Shown here piece by piece: positions 46,026 through 57,668 of a DNA stretch of 64,000 bases (positions are counted from its first letter, which is position 1; every line of letters starts with the position of its first letter). Both the position numbers and the translations under genes were made by a program. The DNA comes from Rahnella inusitata. GTDB lineage: Bacteria > Pseudomonadota > Gammaproteobacteria > Enterobacterales > Enterobacteriaceae. The DNA lies in the NCBI RefSeq assembly GCF_003263515.1, contig NZ_JYDE01000017.1, positions 62,001 through 126,000 of the forward strand. The letters run 5' to 3'. The notes under the pieces were generated by a model. That model saw only the letters and a program-made list of their open reading frames with translations. It did not search any database and had not been told where the DNA came from.

Positions 46026-47240
46026 TTACTGACGGTAGGTTTCTAGGAACCGGCCCAGTTTATTAATTGCCATTTCCAGCTCATCGACGCGCGGCAGCGT
46101 CACGATACGAACGTGATCCGGATACGGCCAGTTGAACGCCGACCCCTGCACCAGCAGAACTTTTTGCTGTAACAGCAAATCCAGCACCAGTTTCTGGTCG
46201 TCATGAATATTGAAACGTTTGGCGTCGATACGAGGGAACATATACAGCGCACCTTTCGGTTTCACGCAGGAGACGCCGGGGATTTGGTTGATCAGTTCCC
46301 ACGCGCGGTCACGCTGTTCCACCAGACGACCGCCCGGCTGAATAAATTCATTAATACTCTGATAACCGCCCAGCGCTGTCTGAATCGCGTGCTGCATCGG
46401 CACGTTGGCGCAAAGGCGCATGGAGGCCAACATTTCCAGCCCTTCAATGTAGCCCTTGGCGTGTTTCTTCGGTCCGTTCAGGACCATCCAGCCCTGACGA
46501 AAACCGGCGACGCGGTAGGTTTTCGACAGCCCGTTAAAAGTGACGGTCAGCAAATCCGGTGCCAGTGACGCAATAGAGATGTGCTGGGCTTCGTCGTACA
46601 GGATTTTGTCGTAGATTTCGTCGGCGAAAATGATCAGGTTGTGTTCGCGGGCGATATCCACGATCTGCATCAGCAGTTCTCTGCTGTAAACCGCACCGGT
46701 CGGGTTATTCGGGTTGATTATCACGATACCGCGGGTGCGCGGGGTGATTTTGTCGCGAATATCGGCGATGTCAGGGAACCAGTCGGCGCCTTCATCACAC
46801 AGATAGTGCACCGCATTACCGCCAGATAGAGAAACTGCCGCAGTCCATAACGGGTAATCGGGAGCCGGTACCAGCATTTCGTCGCCGGTATTAAGCAGCG
46901 CCTGCATTGACTGAACGATCAGCTCCGAAACGCCGTTACCGATGTAAATATCTTCCACCGTCATGTCACGCATGTCGCGTGCCTGATAGTGCTGCATGAT
47001 GGCTTTACGTGCGGAGAACAGGCCTTTAGAGTCACAGTACCCTTGCGCGGTCGGCAGGTTGCGGATGACGTCTACCAGAATTTCATCAGGTGCATCGAAA
47101 CCAAAAGGCGCGGGATTGCCGATATTCAGTTTGAGGACTTTGTTACCTTCTTCTTCAAGACGTTTTGCTTCTTTGAGCACCGGGCCGCGAATGTCATAGC
47201 AGACGTTGTCCAGTTTGCGGGATTTTTCAATCGGGGACAT
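46026..47240 (-). CDS. alaA: Glutamate-pyruvate aminotransferase AlaA
   Basis: A PLP-dependent class-I aminotransferase of 404 residues (E. coli AlaA 405) that makes alanine from pyruvate and glutamate. The PLP lysine is in FNGLSKTYRVAGFRQGW near residue 240. Other marks are KLNIGNPAPFGFD, IINPNNPTGAVYS and IIFADEIYDKILYD. The frame is open for 129 further codons upstream, but MSPIEKS at 47240 is the E. coli start and the extension looks non-coding. Confidence 0.94.
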   Translation of the reverse strand: MSPIEKSRKLDNVCYDIRGPVLKEAKRLEEEGNKVLKLNIGNPAPFGFDAPDEILVDVIRNLPTAQGYCDSKGLFSARKAIMQHYQARDMRDMTVEDIYIGNGVSELIVQSMQALLNTGDEMLVPAPDYPLWTAAVSLSGGNAVHYLCDEGADWFPDIADIRDKITPRTRGIVIINPNNPTGAVYSRELLMQIVDIAREHNLIIFADEIYDKILYDEAQHISIASLAPDLLTVTFNGLSKTYRVAGFRQGWMVLNGPKKHAKGYIEGLEMLASMRLCANVPMQHAIQTALGGYQSINEFIQPGGRLVEQRDRAWELINQIPGVSCVKPKGALYMFPRIDAKRFNIHDDQKLVLDLLLQQKVLLVQGSAFNWPYPDHVRIVTLPRVDELEMAINKLGRFLETYRQ

Positions 47241-48225
47241 GTAAATGTGAGCCTTTTGCAGTAAAGCCTGTTCTTCCCTGGCGCACAGCGCCGTAGAACA
47301 GTGCGAAGCGGCCAATTTACTCTCCAGAGTCGGGCATGAGAAGGGCTGCGCACCGTTTTGGTGAAAAACAGTAGGAAAAGCGCGGGTGTTGGGGATTTCT
47401 GTTTCGTTTGGGGTTTTGAATTGGTGTGTTAATTTGCCAATTAGGTTATTGGTAGTTTTAAATTCTGCCAACGCCTGATTTGTGACCGAAAAATTCACTG
47501 TTTTGACTGCCTGACAGGTGATTAGCTGACAGGAGTTTGTAGGTAATTTGCACAGTACATCACTAAAACTTACTAAACCTCGATAAATTCTGAAAAAAAA
47601 TCCCCTGATTTTGAGATTCAGGCACAAATCATGAAGACGAATATGTTTTATTTATCTAATGATTATTAATAACCGCTGGATGAATGATCATAAGATAAGC
47701 CTGTCGGCGTATGTATTTTGTCAGGTTTTATAAATACGTTCTTTACCTATATTTGATCAATTGGCTATAAAGAATTTTGGCAGGGTGTAGAAAAATCTTA
47801 ATGTCAGTTAAACTGATTTTTTGCGAAGAGTAATGGATATCCTCGTGAGTTAATGAATTTGTTGAAGTATATTTTTATACATCACAAGTGAATAATTAAT
47901 GTTGCTTATGGTTTTGGGGCGATGATAGCGCTCAATCGCAGGCGGCAGCAGGGAAGTTGCCTGAAAAGATGTCGGTTAATTAGTCAAAATGGTCTATTCT
48001 TTTTTTATTAAGATTATCTAATCATTCACCCTTTGTGTGGAATTTCTGCATCTGCATTTAAGGGGATGAAAACGGCTTTAATGAAAACTTTCATGCACAA
48101 ATATTTCTCAATCTTGCTTATCAAATGAGTGAGTATCTGTCATATCTGGTATTCTGCTTATTGCGGGTACTTTGACGCATCATCAGGGTAGCTTGTTATT
48201 AGATTCTATAAAGCGAAGAAAAACT
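47241..48225. other. Long AT-rich alaA/lrhA intergenic region
   Basis: Almost 1 kb without a gene I can support. It becomes AT-rich from about 47630. GGTTAATTAG at 47974-47983 keeps the ArcA core GTTAATTA, and TTGATCAA occurs at 47752-47759. E. coli lrhA also has a long regulated leader, so much of this may be the lrhA promoter and 5' untranslated region. Confidence 0.5.
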
Positions 48226-49170
48226 ATGACAAATGCAAATCGTCCAATCCTCAATCTCGACCTTGACCTGTTGAGGACATTTGTAGCTGTAGCGGATTTA
48301 AATACGTTCGCTGCAGCAGCTGCTGCCGTGTGTCGTACTCAGTCGGCGGTCAGTCAACAAATGCAACGTCTTGAACAACTTGTTGGAAAAGAACTGTTTG
48401 CCAGACATGGACGTAATAAATTATTAACTGAACACGGCATTCAGTTATTGGGGTATGCACGGAAAATTCTTCGTTTTAACGATGAAGCCTGCACCTCTTT
48501 GATGTACAGCAATGTCCAGGGCGGGATCACCATCGGTGCATCCGATGATACTGCCGACACTATTTTGCCTTTCCTGCTCAGTCGCGTGACGTCTGTGTAC
48601 CCAAAATTGTCTATCGACGTTCGGGTGAAACGCAGTCCGTTTATGTTATCCATGCTGGAAAGCGAAGAAATCGATCTGGCCATCACCACGATGACGGGCA
48701 CCGACCATCCGCATATTGTACTGAGAACCTCACCGACGCTGTGGTACTGCTCGGCTGACTTTGCCTATCCTTCCGGCGACAGCGTGCCGCTGGTGGTGCT
48801 TGATGAGCCTAGCCCTTACCGTCAGATGGCAACGGAGTATCTCAATCAGGCTGGTATCCCGTGGCGCATTGCCTATGTTGCATCTACCTTGTCTGCAATT
48901 CGCGCCGCCGTGCGTGCCGGGCTTGGCGTGACCGCACGACCTATCGAAATGATGAGCCCGGAATTGCGTGTGTTGGGTGAACAGGACGGCTTGCCGCGTC
49001 TGCCGGATACGCAATACGTATTGTATAAAAATGCCCGTTGCACCAATGAACTCGCCATGGCCATTTTTAACGCGGTAGAGCAGGGGAATGATCCCTATTC
49101 TCTGAGCGCCTACGGTCCTCGTCCTGTCGTTGATGACGATCAGGAGCTGGTGGCTGATTCAAAAAGTTAA
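48226..49170 (+). CDS. lrhA: LysR-type regulator LrhA
   Basis: A 314-residue LysR regulator (E. coli 312) that represses flagellar master genes flhDC and affects RpoS and fimbriae. The helix-turn-helix is [19 protein letters not shown] at about residues 27-45, followed by [16 protein letters not shown]. The N-terminal half is almost identical to E. coli; the effector domain (about 95-300) is more divergent. ATG 48226 aligns with E. coli and is preferred to the in-frame codon at 48172. It precedes the nuo operon, as in E. coli. Confidence 0.93.
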   Translation: MTNANRPILNLDLDLLRTFVAVADLNTFAAAAAAVCRTQSAVSQQMQRLEQLVGKELFARHGRNKLLTEHGIQLLGYARKILRFNDEACTSLMYSNVQGGITIGASDDTADTILPFLLSRVTSVYPKLSIDVRVKRSPFMLSMLESEEIDLAITTMTGTDHPHIVLRTSPTLWYCSADFAYPSGDSVPLVVLDEPSPYRQMATEYLNQAGIPWRIAYVASTLSAIRAAVRAGLGVTARPIEMMSPELRVLGEQDGLPRLPDTQYVLYKNARCTNELAMAIFNAVEQGNDPYSLSAYGPRPVVDDDQELVADSKS

Positions 49171-49494
49171 TACATTTGGCCTGCTTTACTTTCCGCCCAT
49201 GGTTGTAAAGGGCGGAGGTAAAGGCATCTACTCCTTTTGGATAGTAAAACCTTTCCTTTTAGTGGTTTTGTTTACCATTTTCTCTCAAAGTGCCTTTTTC
49301 CCCTGTTAATCCGTCTCATCCCACGCTGTGACTGTTTCCATCATCAATAAGCACCTCACTAAATTGCCTAAATATCGACGTTTTTTCACATTAACAATAA
49401 CCAGTGTTTTTTGCCGTAATCCGCTTGCTGCTTTCTGTAATTCAACAAAACTTGTTAAAAATATGGCTTTTTTGCTGTCGAAATTGACAGAACT

Positions 49495-49508
49495 CTGACC
49501 TGGATCAA
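49495..49508. promoter_or_regulatory. Possible FNR site before nuo
   Basis: CTGACCTGGATCAA has a perfect right half (ATCAA) and a weak left half of the TTGAT-N4-ATCAA consensus. FNR repression of nuo is known in E. coli. Confidence 0.35.
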
Positions 49509-49654
49509 AAAAATAACCCTAATAAGAGAGTGGAAGCGCTGTCTATTCCTGCGACAATAGGAAAGTGAGAAAGATGTCATAACTCCCGTCACAGGCTCAT
49601 GCTTTATCACGGTATTTAACTGACACGATTTAGCTTAAGTGTCGGCGCATGATA

Positions 49655-49664
49655 TGTTAATTAA
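49655..49664. promoter_or_regulatory. ArcA-P box before nuo
   Basis: TGTTAATTAA is a perfect match to the ArcA-P consensus (A/T)GTTAATTA(A/T), about 210 bases before nuoA. ArcA represses nuo under oxygen limitation in E. coli. Confidence 0.6.
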
Positions 49665-49875
49665 ATGATAAGCATGTAAACTAATGTGGAGATACTTTTG
49701 TCAAAGTTGACAAAAGGTTATAGAAAAGGGTAAAAAGCCCACAACAAATCACTGGCTTAATGCCTTATTGAGCCGTGAACTGTGTGGTTATTAATCCTTC
49801 CCTTGAATCGATGTGGTACGCAAACTGCCGATCCCATAGAGCAGATGCCAGAGTGCCACTTTTGATGAGTAAGCA

Positions 49876-50319
49876 ATGCGTATGTCAACAGCCACTGAAG
49901 TCATCGCTCAACACTGGGCGTTCGCCGTTTTTCTTGTCGTTGCCGTTGGGCTTTGTTGCCTGATGTTACTGGGCGCCGCGTTCCTTGGCGGGAGAGCCAG
50001 AGCACGCTACAAAAACACGCCTTTTGAATCAGGTATCGCCTCGGTGGGCACCGCCCGCCTGCGTCTTTCCGCTAAGTTCTACCTGGTCGCCATGTTTTTC
50101 GTCATTTTCGACGTTGAAGCCTTGTATCTGTACGCATGGTCAACGTCTATTCGCGAAAGCGGCTGGACCGGATTCGTAGAAGCCACCATTTTCATTTTGG
50201 TACTGCTGGCTGGTTTGTTTTATCTGGTGCGTATTGGCGCACTGGACTGGACACCAACACGTTCGAAAGGACCTGTTAAACCAAGCCCGGCGATTAATAC
50301 CAACAGTCACCCTCAGTAA
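49876..50319 (+). CDS. nuoA: NADH-quinone oxidoreductase subunit A
   Basis: A membrane subunit of complex I, 147 residues with three helices, matching E. coli NuoA. The N-terminal [19 protein letters not shown] and the loop [21 protein letters not shown] are conserved; [16 protein letters not shown] carries the acidic residues near the quinone-site loop. First gene of nuoA-N. Confidence 0.95.
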   Translation: MRMSTATEVIAQHWAFAVFLVVAVGLCCLMLLGAAFLGGRARARYKNTPFESGIASVGTARLRLSAKFYLVAMFFVIFDVEALYLYAWSTSIRESGWTGFVEATIFILVLLAGLFYLVRIGALDWTPTRSKGPVKPSPAINTNSHPQ

Positions 50320-50338
50320 GTCATAGCGAGGCAATAAG

Positions 50339-51013
50339 ATGGAATATACGCTCACCCGCGTAGACCCGGACGGTGAGAACGACCGTTACCCCCTGCAGAA
50401 TCAGGAGGTCGTCGGCGATCCTCTTCAGGAGCAGGTTAAGCGCAGCGTTTTCATGGGAAACCTTCAGGAATCACTGCACGGCATGGTGAACTGGGGACGC
50501 AAAAACTCCCTCTGGCCTTACAACTTCGGCCTTTCCTGCTGCTACGTAGAAATGGTGACGTCATTCACTGCGGTGCATGACGTTGCGCGTTTTGGCGCAG
50601 AAGTCTTGCGTGCTTCGCCACGTCAGGCCGATTTCATGGTGGTTGCAGGCACCTGCTTCACCAAGATGGCCCCCGTTATTCAACGTTTGTACGACCAGAT
50701 GCTCGAACCGAAATGGGTGATTTCGATGGGCGCCTGTGCGAACTCAGGCGGCATGTACGATATTTATTCAGTGGTGCAGGGCGTGGATAAGTTCCTGCCT
50801 GTCGATGTGTATATCCCTGGATGCCCTCCGCGTCCTGAGGCTTACATGCAGGCGCTATTGCTGCTGCAGGAATCTATCGGTAAAGAACGCCGCCCATTGT
50901 CATGGGTCGTCGGCGATCAGGGTGTTTACCGCGCGAATATGCAGTCTGAAAAAGAGCGTAAACGTGCTGAACGCATAGCCGTGACAAATCTGCGTTCGCC
51001 GGACGAGATTTAA
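50339..51013 (+). CDS. nuoB: NADH-quinone oxidoreductase subunit B
   Basis: A 224-residue peripheral subunit holding the terminal 4Fe-4S cluster N2, which passes electrons to quinone. The ligands are Cys67, Cys68 (GLSCCYVEM), Cys133 (GACANSGG) and Cys162 (PGCPPRPEA). Located at the membrane junction beside NuoCD. Confidence 0.95.
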   Translation: MEYTLTRVDPDGENDRYPLQNQEVVGDPLQEQVKRSVFMGNLQESLHGMVNWGRKNSLWPYNFGLSCCYVEMVTSFTAVHDVARFGAEVLRASPRQADFMVVAGTCFTKMAPVIQRLYDQMLEPKWVISMGACANSGGMYDIYSVVQGVDKFLPVDVYIPGCPPRPEAYMQALLLLQESIGKERRPLSWVVGDQGVYRANMQSEKERKRAERIAVTNLRSPDEI

Positions 51014-51038
51014 CACTGCGGTCTGAGAGTCAACCCTG

Positions 51039-51055
51039 AGGGGTGGTAAACCCCT
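51039..51055 (+). repeat. Small hairpin between nuoB and nuoCD
   Basis: AGGGGT (51039-51044) and ACCCCT (51050-51055) form a 6-bp stem in the 79-base gap. It has no T-run. It could tune relative expression. Confidence 0.4.
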
Positions 51056-51092
51056 TACGGCATAAATGACCATTTAGTGTGGTGAAAAAAAT

Positions 51093-52892
51093 ATGACAGA
51101 TTTGACGACGCAAAATACCGCCCTGCCAGCATGGCATACCCGTGATCATCTTGATGATCCGGTGATTGGCGAGTTGCGTAACCGTTTTGGGCCCGAGGCC
51201 TTTACTGTTCAGCCGACCCGCACCGGAATTCCCGTGGTGTGGTTCAAACGTGAACAGATCCTGGAAGCGATTACCTTTTTACGAAAACAGCCAAAACCTT
51301 ACGTCATGCTGTTCGACCTGCATGGCGTTGATGAGCGTTTACGTACCCACCGCGACGGTTTACCGGCCGCGGATTTTTCCGTTTTCTACCATCTGATCTC
51401 TGTCGAGCGTAATCGCGACATCATGCTCAAGGTGGCATTGGCTGAAAACGATCTCCATGTTCCGACTCTGACCAAAGTATTCCCGAATGCTAACTGGTAC
51501 GAGCGCGAAACCTGGGAAATGTTTGGTATTACCTTCGATGGCCACCCGCACCTGACGCGCATCATGATGCCGCAGACGTGGGAAGGGCACCCGTTGCGTA
51601 AAGACTATCCGGCACGCGCCACCGAGTTCGATCCTTATGAGCTGACCAAGCAAAAAGAAGAACTCGAGATGGAAGCGCTGACCTTCAAGCCGGAAGACTG
51701 GGGAATGAAGCGCGGCACCGAAAACGAGGACTTCATGTTCCTCAACCTCGGACCTAACCATCCGTCTGCGCACGGTGCGTTCCGCATCATCCTGCAGCTT
51801 GATGGCGAAGAAATTGTCGACTGTGTACCGGACGTCGGTTACCACCACCGTGGTGCTGAGAAGATGGGCGAGCGCCAGTCATGGCACAGCTACATTCCAT
51901 ACACGGACCGTATCGAATACCTCGGCGGTTGCGTTAACGAGATGCCATACGTACTGGCTGTTGAAAAACTGGCGGGTATCGTCGTGCCGGATCGCGTTAA
52001 CACCATCCGCGTGATGCTGTCTGAACTGTTCCGTATCAACAGCCACCTGCTGTACATCTCTACGTTTATTCAGGACGTGGGCGCGATGACGCCAGTGTTC
52101 TTCGCCTTTACCGATCGTCAGAAAATTTACGATCTGGTGGAAGCGATCACCGGTTTCCGTATGCACCCGGCCTGGTTCCGTATTGGTGGCGTTGCACACG
52201 ACCTGCCGAAAGGCTGGGAGCGTCTGCTGCGTGAATTCCTTGACTGGATGCCAGCCCGTCTGGATTCCTACGTCAAGGCAGCGCTGAAAAACACCATTCT
52301 GATTGGACGTTCCAAAGGCGTAGCAGCATACAACGCCGATGATGCGCTGGCGTGGGGCACCACCGGTGCTGGCCTGCGTGCGACCGGGATCGACTTCGAT
52401 GTCCGCAAATGGCGTCCATATTCAGGTTACGAAAACTTCGATTTTGAAGTGCCGGTCGGCGATGGCGTCAGTGATTGCTATTCCCGCGTGATGCTAAAAG
52501 TGGAAGAGCTTCGTCAGAGCCTGCGCATTCTGGAACAGTGCTACAAAAACATGCCGGAAGGCCCGTTCAAGGCGGATCACCCGCTGACCACGCCGCCACC
52601 GAAAGAGCGTACGCTGCAACACATCGAAACCCTGATCACTCACTTCCTGCAAGTGTCGTGGGGTCCGATCATGCCTGCGCAAGAATCTTTCCAGATGGTT
52701 GAAGCCACCAAAGGGATCAACAGCTACTACCTGACCAGTGACGGCAGCACCATGAGCTACCGCACGCGCGTCCGTACGCCAAGCTTCCCGCATTTGCAGC
52801 AGATCCCGTCCGTAATCCGTGGCAGCCTGGTATCCGACCTGATCGTGTATCTGGGCAGTATCGATTTTGTAATGTCAGATGTGGACCGCTAA
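51093..52892 (+). CDS. nuoC: NADH-quinone oxidoreductase fused subunit C/D
   Basis: A fused NuoC-NuoD protein of 599 residues, as in E. coli (also called nuoCD). The NuoC part (about 1-190) carries [20 protein letters not shown] (key part [11 protein letters not shown]) and RKDYPA. The NuoD 49-kDa part (about 215-599) begins [12 protein letters not shown] and lines the quinone cavity, with [19 protein letters not shown] holding the quinone-site His. The fusion is typical of Enterobacterales. Confidence 0.95.
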   Translation: MTDLTTQNTALPAWHTRDHLDDPVIGELRNRFGPEAFTVQPTRTGIPVVWFKREQILEAITFLRKQPKPYVMLFDLHGVDERLRTHRDGLPAADFSVFYHLISVERNRDIMLKVALAENDLHVPTLTKVFPNANWYERETWEMFGITFDGHPHLTRIMMPQTWEGHPLRKDYPARATEFDPYELTKQKEELEMEALTFKPEDWGMKRGTENEDFMFLNLGPNHPSAHGAFRIILQLDGEEIVDCVPDVGYHHRGAEKMGERQSWHSYIPYTDRIEYLGGCVNEMPYVLAVEKLAGIVVPDRVNTIRVMLSELFRINSHLLYISTFIQDVGAMTPVFFAFTDRQKIYDLVEAITGFRMHPAWFRIGGVAHDLPKGWERLLREFLDWMPARLDSYVKAALKNTILIGRSKGVAAYNADDALAWGTTGAGLRATGIDFDVRKWRPYSGYENFDFEVPVGDGVSDCYSRVMLKVEELRQSLRILEQCYKNMPEGPFKADHPLTTPPPKERTLQHIETLITHFLQVSWGPIMPAQESFQMVEATKGINSYYLTSDGSTMSYRTRVRTPSFPHLQQIPSVIRGSLVSDLIVYLGSIDFVMSDVDR

Positions 52893-52894
52893 CG

Positions 52895-53431
52895 ATGACA
52901 GATATCAATAAAGACTCAGGCGTTCAGTACATCAACATCAGCGAGCCGGTGGTTACTCCGGTATTTGAGCTGAGTGATGCTGAACGTGAAGCGATTGAAC
53001 ACGAGAAACATCACTACGAAGATGCCCGTGCGGCCTCCATCGAAGCGTTGAAGATCGTGCAAAAAGCGCGTGGCTGGGTGCCTGACGGCGCTATCTACGC
53101 GATCTCCGATGTTCTGGGCATTCCAGCCAGCGACGTGGAAGGTGTGGCAACGTTTTACAGCCAAATCTTCCGCCAGCCGGTAGGTCGCCATGTGATCCGT
53201 TACTGTGACAGCGTGGTGTGCCACATCACCGGTTATCAGGGGATCCAGGCCGCTCTGGAACAACAGTTGCACATCAAGCCGGGTGAAACGACCGAAGACG
53301 GACGTTTTACTCTGCTGCCGACCTGTTGCCTTGGCAACTGTGACAAAGGCCCGTCGATGATGATCGATGAGGACACGCACAGCCGCCTGACACCAGAAGC
53401 TATCGGCCAGCTACTGGAGCGCTATGTATGA
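52895..53431 (+). CDS. nuoE: NADH-quinone oxidoreductase subunit E
   Basis: A 178-residue thioredoxin-like 2Fe-2S subunit of the NADH dehydrogenase module (E. coli 166). Cluster N1a ligands by alignment are Cys104, Cys109, Cys145 and Cys149 ([12 protein letters not shown] and [13 protein letters not shown]). It starts 2 bases after nuoCD and overlaps nuoF as ATGA. The N-terminus is about 12 residues longer than in E. coli. Confidence 0.95.
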   Translation: MTDINKDSGVQYINISEPVVTPVFELSDAEREAIEHEKHHYEDARAASIEALKIVQKARGWVPDGAIYAISDVLGIPASDVEGVATFYSQIFRQPVGRHVIRYCDSVVCHITGYQGIQAALEQQLHIKPGETTEDGRFTLLPTCCLGNCDKGPSMMIDEDTHSRLTPEAIGQLLERYV

Positions 53432-54798
53432 CAATCAACGGTTATACGCCAAGACACATTGAACGCACGCCGGAAATGCATCCGCTGACCTGGCGTATGC
53501 GTGACGATGAGCAGCCGGTCTGGCTCGACGAATACCGCAGTAAAAACGGTTACGTCGGCGCAGAGAAGGCGCTCAAAAGCATGGCGCAGGATGAGATAGT
53601 CAATCTGGTAAAAGACGCTGGCCTGAAAGGGCGCGGCGGCGCAGGTTTCTCCACCGGTCTGAAGTGGAGCCTGATGCCAAAAGACGAAAGCATGAATATC
53701 CGCTATCTGCTGTGTAACGCCGATGAGATGGAACCCGGTACGTACAAAGACCGCATGCTGATGGAGCAAATGCCGCACCTGCTGGTTGAAGGCATGCTGA
53801 TCTCGGCTTTCGCGCTGAAATCTTACCGTGGCTACATCTTCCTGCGTGGTGAATACATCGAAGCTGCTGTGAATCTGCGTCGCGCGATTGCGGAAGCCAC
53901 AGAAGCGGGTCTGTTGGGTAAAAATATTCTCGGTACCGGTTTTGACTTTGAACTTATCGTCCACACCGGTGCGGGTCGTTATATCTGCGGTGAAGAAACC
54001 GCGCTGATTAACTCACTCGAAGGCCGCCGCGCTAACCCGCGTTCCAAGCCACCGTTCCCGGCCTCTGCCGGTGCCTGGGGGAAACCGACCTGTGTGAACA
54101 ACGTCGAAACCCTGTGCAACGTGCCTGCCATTTTGGAGCACGGCGTGGATTGGTACAAAGGCATGTCAGCGGGCAAAAGCGAAGATGCGGGTACAAAACT
54201 GATGGGCTTCTCCGGCCGGGTGAAAAATCCGGGCGTTTGGGAATTGCCTTTCGGAACGACTGCACGTGAAATTCTTGAAGACTATGCCGGCGGTATGCGC
54301 GATGGCCTGAAATTTAAAGCCTGGCAACCGGGCGGCGCAGGGACAGACTTCCTGACCGCTGATCATCTGGATCTGCCGATGGATTTCGCCAGTATCGGCA
54401 AAGCCGGTAGTCGTCTGGGTACTGCGCTGGCGATGGCCGTCGATCACGAAATAGGCATGGTACCGCTGGTACGTAACCTGGAAGAGTTCTTCGCCCGTGA
54501 ATCTTGTGGCTGGTGTACCCCGTGCCGCGATGGTTTGCCGTGGAGTGTGAAGATCCTGCGCGCGCTGGAGCGTGGTGAAGGCCAGCCGGGAGATATCGAA
54601 ACTCTCGAACAGCTTTGCCGCCAACTGGGTCCGGGCAAAACCTTCTGCGCACACGCGCCGGGTGCCGTGGAGCCATTGCAGAGTGCGATTAAATATTTCC
54701 GGGAAGAGTTCGAGGCGGGCATCGCCAAACAGCATTACAGCAACGCGCGGGCGATTGGCGGTATTCAGCCAAACAACCTGCTGAAACAGCGTTGGTAG
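53428..54798 (+). CDS. nuoF: NADH-quinone oxidoreductase subunit F
   Basis: A 456-residue subunit that binds NADH and FMN and carries cluster N3. The NADH/FMN glycine-rich stretch is [17 protein letters not shown] contacts are in [19 protein letters not shown] (key part [13 protein letters not shown]). N3 ligands are Cys360, Cys363 and Cys366 ([12 protein letters not shown]) and the Cys of TFCAHAPGA. Its start overlaps the nuoE stop. Confidence 0.96.
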   Translation: MTINGYTPRHIERTPEMHPLTWRMRDDEQPVWLDEYRSKNGYVGAEKALKSMAQDEIVNLVKDAGLKGRGGAGFSTGLKWSLMPKDESMNIRYLLCNADEMEPGTYKDRMLMEQMPHLLVEGMLISAFALKSYRGYIFLRGEYIEAAVNLRRAIAEATEAGLLGKNILGTGFDFELIVHTGAGRYICGEETALINSLEGRRANPRSKPPFPASAGAWGKPTCVNNVETLCNVPAILEHGVDWYKGMSAGKSEDAGTKLMGFSGRVKNPGVWELPFGTTAREILEDYAGGMRDGLKFKAWQPGGAGTDFLTADHLDLPMDFASIGKAGSRLGTALAMAVDHEIGMVPLVRNLEEFFARESCGWCTPCRDGLPWSVKILRALERGEGQPGDIETLEQLCRQLGPGKTFCAHAPGAVEPLQSAIKYFREEFEAGIAKQHYSNARAIGGIQPNNLLKQRW

Positions 54799-54810
54799 TG
54801 AAGGCAACAG

Positions 54811-54832
54811 GCAGCGGACGTGAGCCCGCTGT
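54811..54832 (+). repeat. Hairpin in the nuoF-nuoG gap
   Basis: CAGCGG (54812-54817) and CCGCTG (54826-54831) are inverted copies with an 8-base loop and one possible wobble extension. The gap of about 140 bases is large for this operon. Confidence 0.4.
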
Positions 54833-54941
54833 GCGCGAAATCCCAAAACAAGGGACGCGCTGTCGATTGATAGACGCCAACCCGGCAAGAATTTTTGATT
54901 AACGCCCGCCGTCAGGTGGGCCACGTGGAAGCATGCTGACT

Positions 54942-57668
54942 ATGGCTACGATTCATGTAGACGGCAAAGAATACGATGTAGACGGAGCGGACAACCTGTT
55001 GCAGGCTTGCCTCTCTCTCGGCCTCGATATTCCTTATTTTTGCTGGCATCCGGCGCTGGGAAGCGTCGGCGCTTGCCGCCAATGTGCGGTTAAGCAATAC
55101 CAAAACGCGGAAGATACGCGCGGTCGTCTGGTGATGTCATGTATGACACCAGCGTCCGATGGCACCTTCATTTCCATCGACGACGGCGAAGCGAAAGAGT
55201 TTCGTGAGAGCGTTGTGGAATGGCTGATGACCAACCACCCGCATGACTGCCCGGTGTGTGAGGAAGGCGGTAACTGTCACCTGCAGGATATGACAGTGAT
55301 GACCGGCCACAGTATGCGCCGTTACCGCTTCACCAAGCGTACCCATAACAACCAGGATCTCGGCCCGTTCATCTCTCACGAAATGAACCGCTGTATCGCC
55401 TGCTACCGTTGTGTCCGTTACTACAAGGATTACGCCGACGGCACCGATCTGGGTGTATATGGCGCGCACGACAACGTCTACTTCGGTCGCCCGGAAGATG
55501 GCCCGCTGGAAAGCGAGTTCTCCGGTAACCTGGTAGAAGTCTGTCCGACCGGTGTGTTTACCGATAAGACCCACTCCGAACGCTACAACCGTAAATGGGA
55601 CATGCAGTTTGCGCCAAGCATCTGCCAGCAATGTTCCGTTGGCTGTAACACCAGCCCGGGTGAGCGTTATGGCGAATTGCGTCGAATCGAAAACCGTTAC
55701 AACGGTACCGTAAACCACTACTTCCTTTGCGACCGTGGTCGTTTCGGTTATGGCTACGTCAACCTGAAAGATCGTCCTAAGAAGCCATTGCAGTTACGTG
55801 GCAACGACTGGATCGAACTTAACGCCGAACAGGCGATGCAGGGCGCGGCGGATATCCTCCGTCAGGCGAAGAAAACCATCGGTATCGGTTCTCCGCGTGC
55901 CAGCCTTGAAAGCAACTTTGCACTGCGCGAACTGGTGGGAGCCGAAAACTTCTACACCGGTATTAATGCCGCAGAGCAGGGCCGTCTGCAATTGATGCTC
56001 AACGTATTGCGCAACAGCGGTGTTCACACACCTGCGCTGCGTGAAATTGAAGAGTACGATGCGGTGCTGGTGCTGGGCGAAGACCTGACGCAGACCGGCG
56101 CACGTATCGCGCTGTCTGTTCGTCAGGCAGTAAAAGGTAAAGCACGCGCGATGGCCGCCGCTCAGCGTGTGGCTGACTGGCAAATCGCTGCGGTGCAAAA
56201 CATCGGTCAGCATGCTAAACACCCGCTGTTTATCACCAACGTAGACAACACCAAACTCGACGATATCGCGGCTTACAATTACCGTGCGCCGGTAGATGAG
56301 CAGGCCCGTTTCGGCTTCGCTATCGCCCACGCGCTGGACAATTCAGCCCCGGCGGTCAACGATCTGGCCGATGGCCTGAACAAGAAAATCGACGTGATCG
56401 TGCAGGCACTGACCGGTGCGCGCAAGCCACTGATCATCACCGGTTCCAACGCCGGTTCTGACGCTATCATTGAAGCGGCGGCAAACATTGCCAAAGCACT
56501 GAAAGTGGCAGGCAGCGATGTCGGCATTACTTTCGTAGCTTCGGCCGCCAACAGCATCGGCCTGTCGATGATCGGCGGTGGATCGCTTGATGAAGCTCTT
56601 GAGTTACTGACTCAGGGCGACGCAGACAGCGCCATCGTGATGGAAAACGACCTTTATCGTCAGGCACCTGAAGCGAAAGTGGATGCTGCGCTGGCCAACG
56701 TGCAGAACCTTTTGGTCGTTGACCATCAGCGCACGCGCATTATGGATAAAGCCACTCTGATCCTGCCTGCGGCGAGTTTCGCAGAAAGTGATGGCACGCT
56801 GGTGAATCAGGAAGGCCGCGCTCAGCGCTTCTTCCAGGTTTACGATCCGGCTTACTACGACACCACCGTCGCGATGCTGGAAAGCTGGCGCTGGATGCAC
56901 TCGCTGCATTCTACCGTCAACAGCCGTCATGTGGACTGGACGCAGCTTGATCACGTAATCGAAGCCTGCGTCGAGGCACTGCCGCAGCTGAAAGGCATGG
57001 TTGAAGCGGCACCTAACGCCAGCTTCCGCATTCGCGGACAGAAACTGGCGCGTTCTCCGAACCGTTCCAGTGGACGTACGGCGATGCGCGCAAACATCAG
57101 CGTTCACGAACCGCGTCAGCCGCAAGACAAAGACACCATGTTTGCCTTCTCGATGGAAGGTAACAACAGCCCGACAGCTAACCGCAACCAGGTGCCATTC
57201 GCCTGGGCGCCAGGCTGGAACTCACCCCAAGCCTGGAACAAATTCCAGAGCGAAGTTGGCGGCAGTCTTCGTCATGGTGATCCGGGTGTGCGTCTTATCG
57301 AAGCAGGGGAGGGGAGTCTCGAGTACTTCACCACGATCCCTGCCGTCTTCACCGCGACCGAAGGGAACTGGCGTATCGCGCCTTATTACCATCTGTTCGG
57401 CAGTGAAGAGATGACGCAGCGTTCTGCTGTAATTCAGCAACGTATGCCAGCGCCTTATGTGATGGTTAACCCGGCCGATGCCGCACAGTTAGGCGTGAAC
57501 GCCGGTTCTCAGGTGGAATTCACCTGCGCCGGTCAGTTGCTGAAACTGCCGGTGCGGTTGAGTGAAACCCTGAATCAGGGCCAGCTTGGCCTGCCGCTGG
57601 GGCTGCCAGGTATTCCACCGATTCTGGTAGGCACTACGGTTGAAAATCTGCGGGAGGCAGCACAATGA
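54942..57668 (+). CDS. nuoG: NADH-quinone oxidoreductase subunit G
   Basis: The largest peripheral subunit, 908 residues from ATG 54942 ([15 protein letters not shown], as in E. coli); ATG 54933 is an in-frame alternative. It carries a 2Fe-2S cluster ([15 protein letters not shown]), then [26 protein letters not shown] and the extra N7-type motif [13 protein letters not shown] typical of E. coli-like NuoG. The C-terminal two-thirds is molybdopterin-oxidoreductase-like without molybdenum. It overlaps nuoH by 4 bases. Confidence 0.95.
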   Translation: MATIHVDGKEYDVDGADNLLQACLSLGLDIPYFCWHPALGSVGACRQCAVKQYQNAEDTRGRLVMSCMTPASDGTFISIDDGEAKEFRESVVEWLMTNHPHDCPVCEEGGNCHLQDMTVMTGHSMRRYRFTKRTHNNQDLGPFISHEMNRCIACYRCVRYYKDYADGTDLGVYGAHDNVYFGRPEDGPLESEFSGNLVEVCPTGVFTDKTHSERYNRKWDMQFAPSICQQCSVGCNTSPGERYGELRRIENRYNGTVNHYFLCDRGRFGYGYVNLKDRPKKPLQLRGNDWIELNAEQAMQGAADILRQAKKTIGIGSPRASLESNFALRELVGAENFYTGINAAEQGRLQLMLNVLRNSGVHTPALREIEEYDAVLVLGEDLTQTGARIALSVRQAVKGKARAMAAAQRVADWQIAAVQNIGQHAKHPLFITNVDNTKLDDIAAYNYRAPVDEQARFGFAIAHALDNSAPAVNDLADGLNKKIDVIVQALTGARKPLIITGSNAGSDAIIEAAANIAKALKVAGSDVGITFVASAANSIGLSMIGGGSLDEALELLTQGDADSAIVMENDLYRQAPEAKVDAALANVQNLLVVDHQRTRIMDKATLILPAASFAESDGTLVNQEGRAQRFFQVYDPAYYDTTVAMLESWRWMHSLHSTVNSRHVDWTQLDHVIEACVEALPQLKGMVEAAPNASFRIRGQKLARSPNRSSGRTAMRANISVHEPRQPQDKDTMFAFSMEGNNSPTANRNQVPFAWAPGWNSPQAWNKFQSEVGGSLRHGDPGVRLIEAGEGSLEYFTTIPAVFTATEGNWRIAPYYHLFGSEEMTQRSAVIQQRMPAPYVMVNPADAAQLGVNAGSQVEFTCAGQLLKLPVRLSETLNQGQLGLPLGLPGIPPILVGTTVENLREAAQ

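Larger units (their letters stand above)
49171..49875. other. lrhA-nuoA intergenic control region
   Basis: A 705-base region without a gene. TCCGCCC (49192-49198) and GGGCGGA (49210-49216) form a hairpin just after lrhA but lack a T-run. FNR-like and ArcA-like boxes follow (listed separately). A long upstream region with several global regulators is also known for the E. coli nuo operon. Confidence 0.6.

Noticed and set aside
47241-47627. N-terminal extension of alaA by 129 codons
   Set aside because: The E. coli protein starts at MSPIEKS, the extension has no similarity to aminotransferases, and it is rich in residues expected from untranslated sequence.
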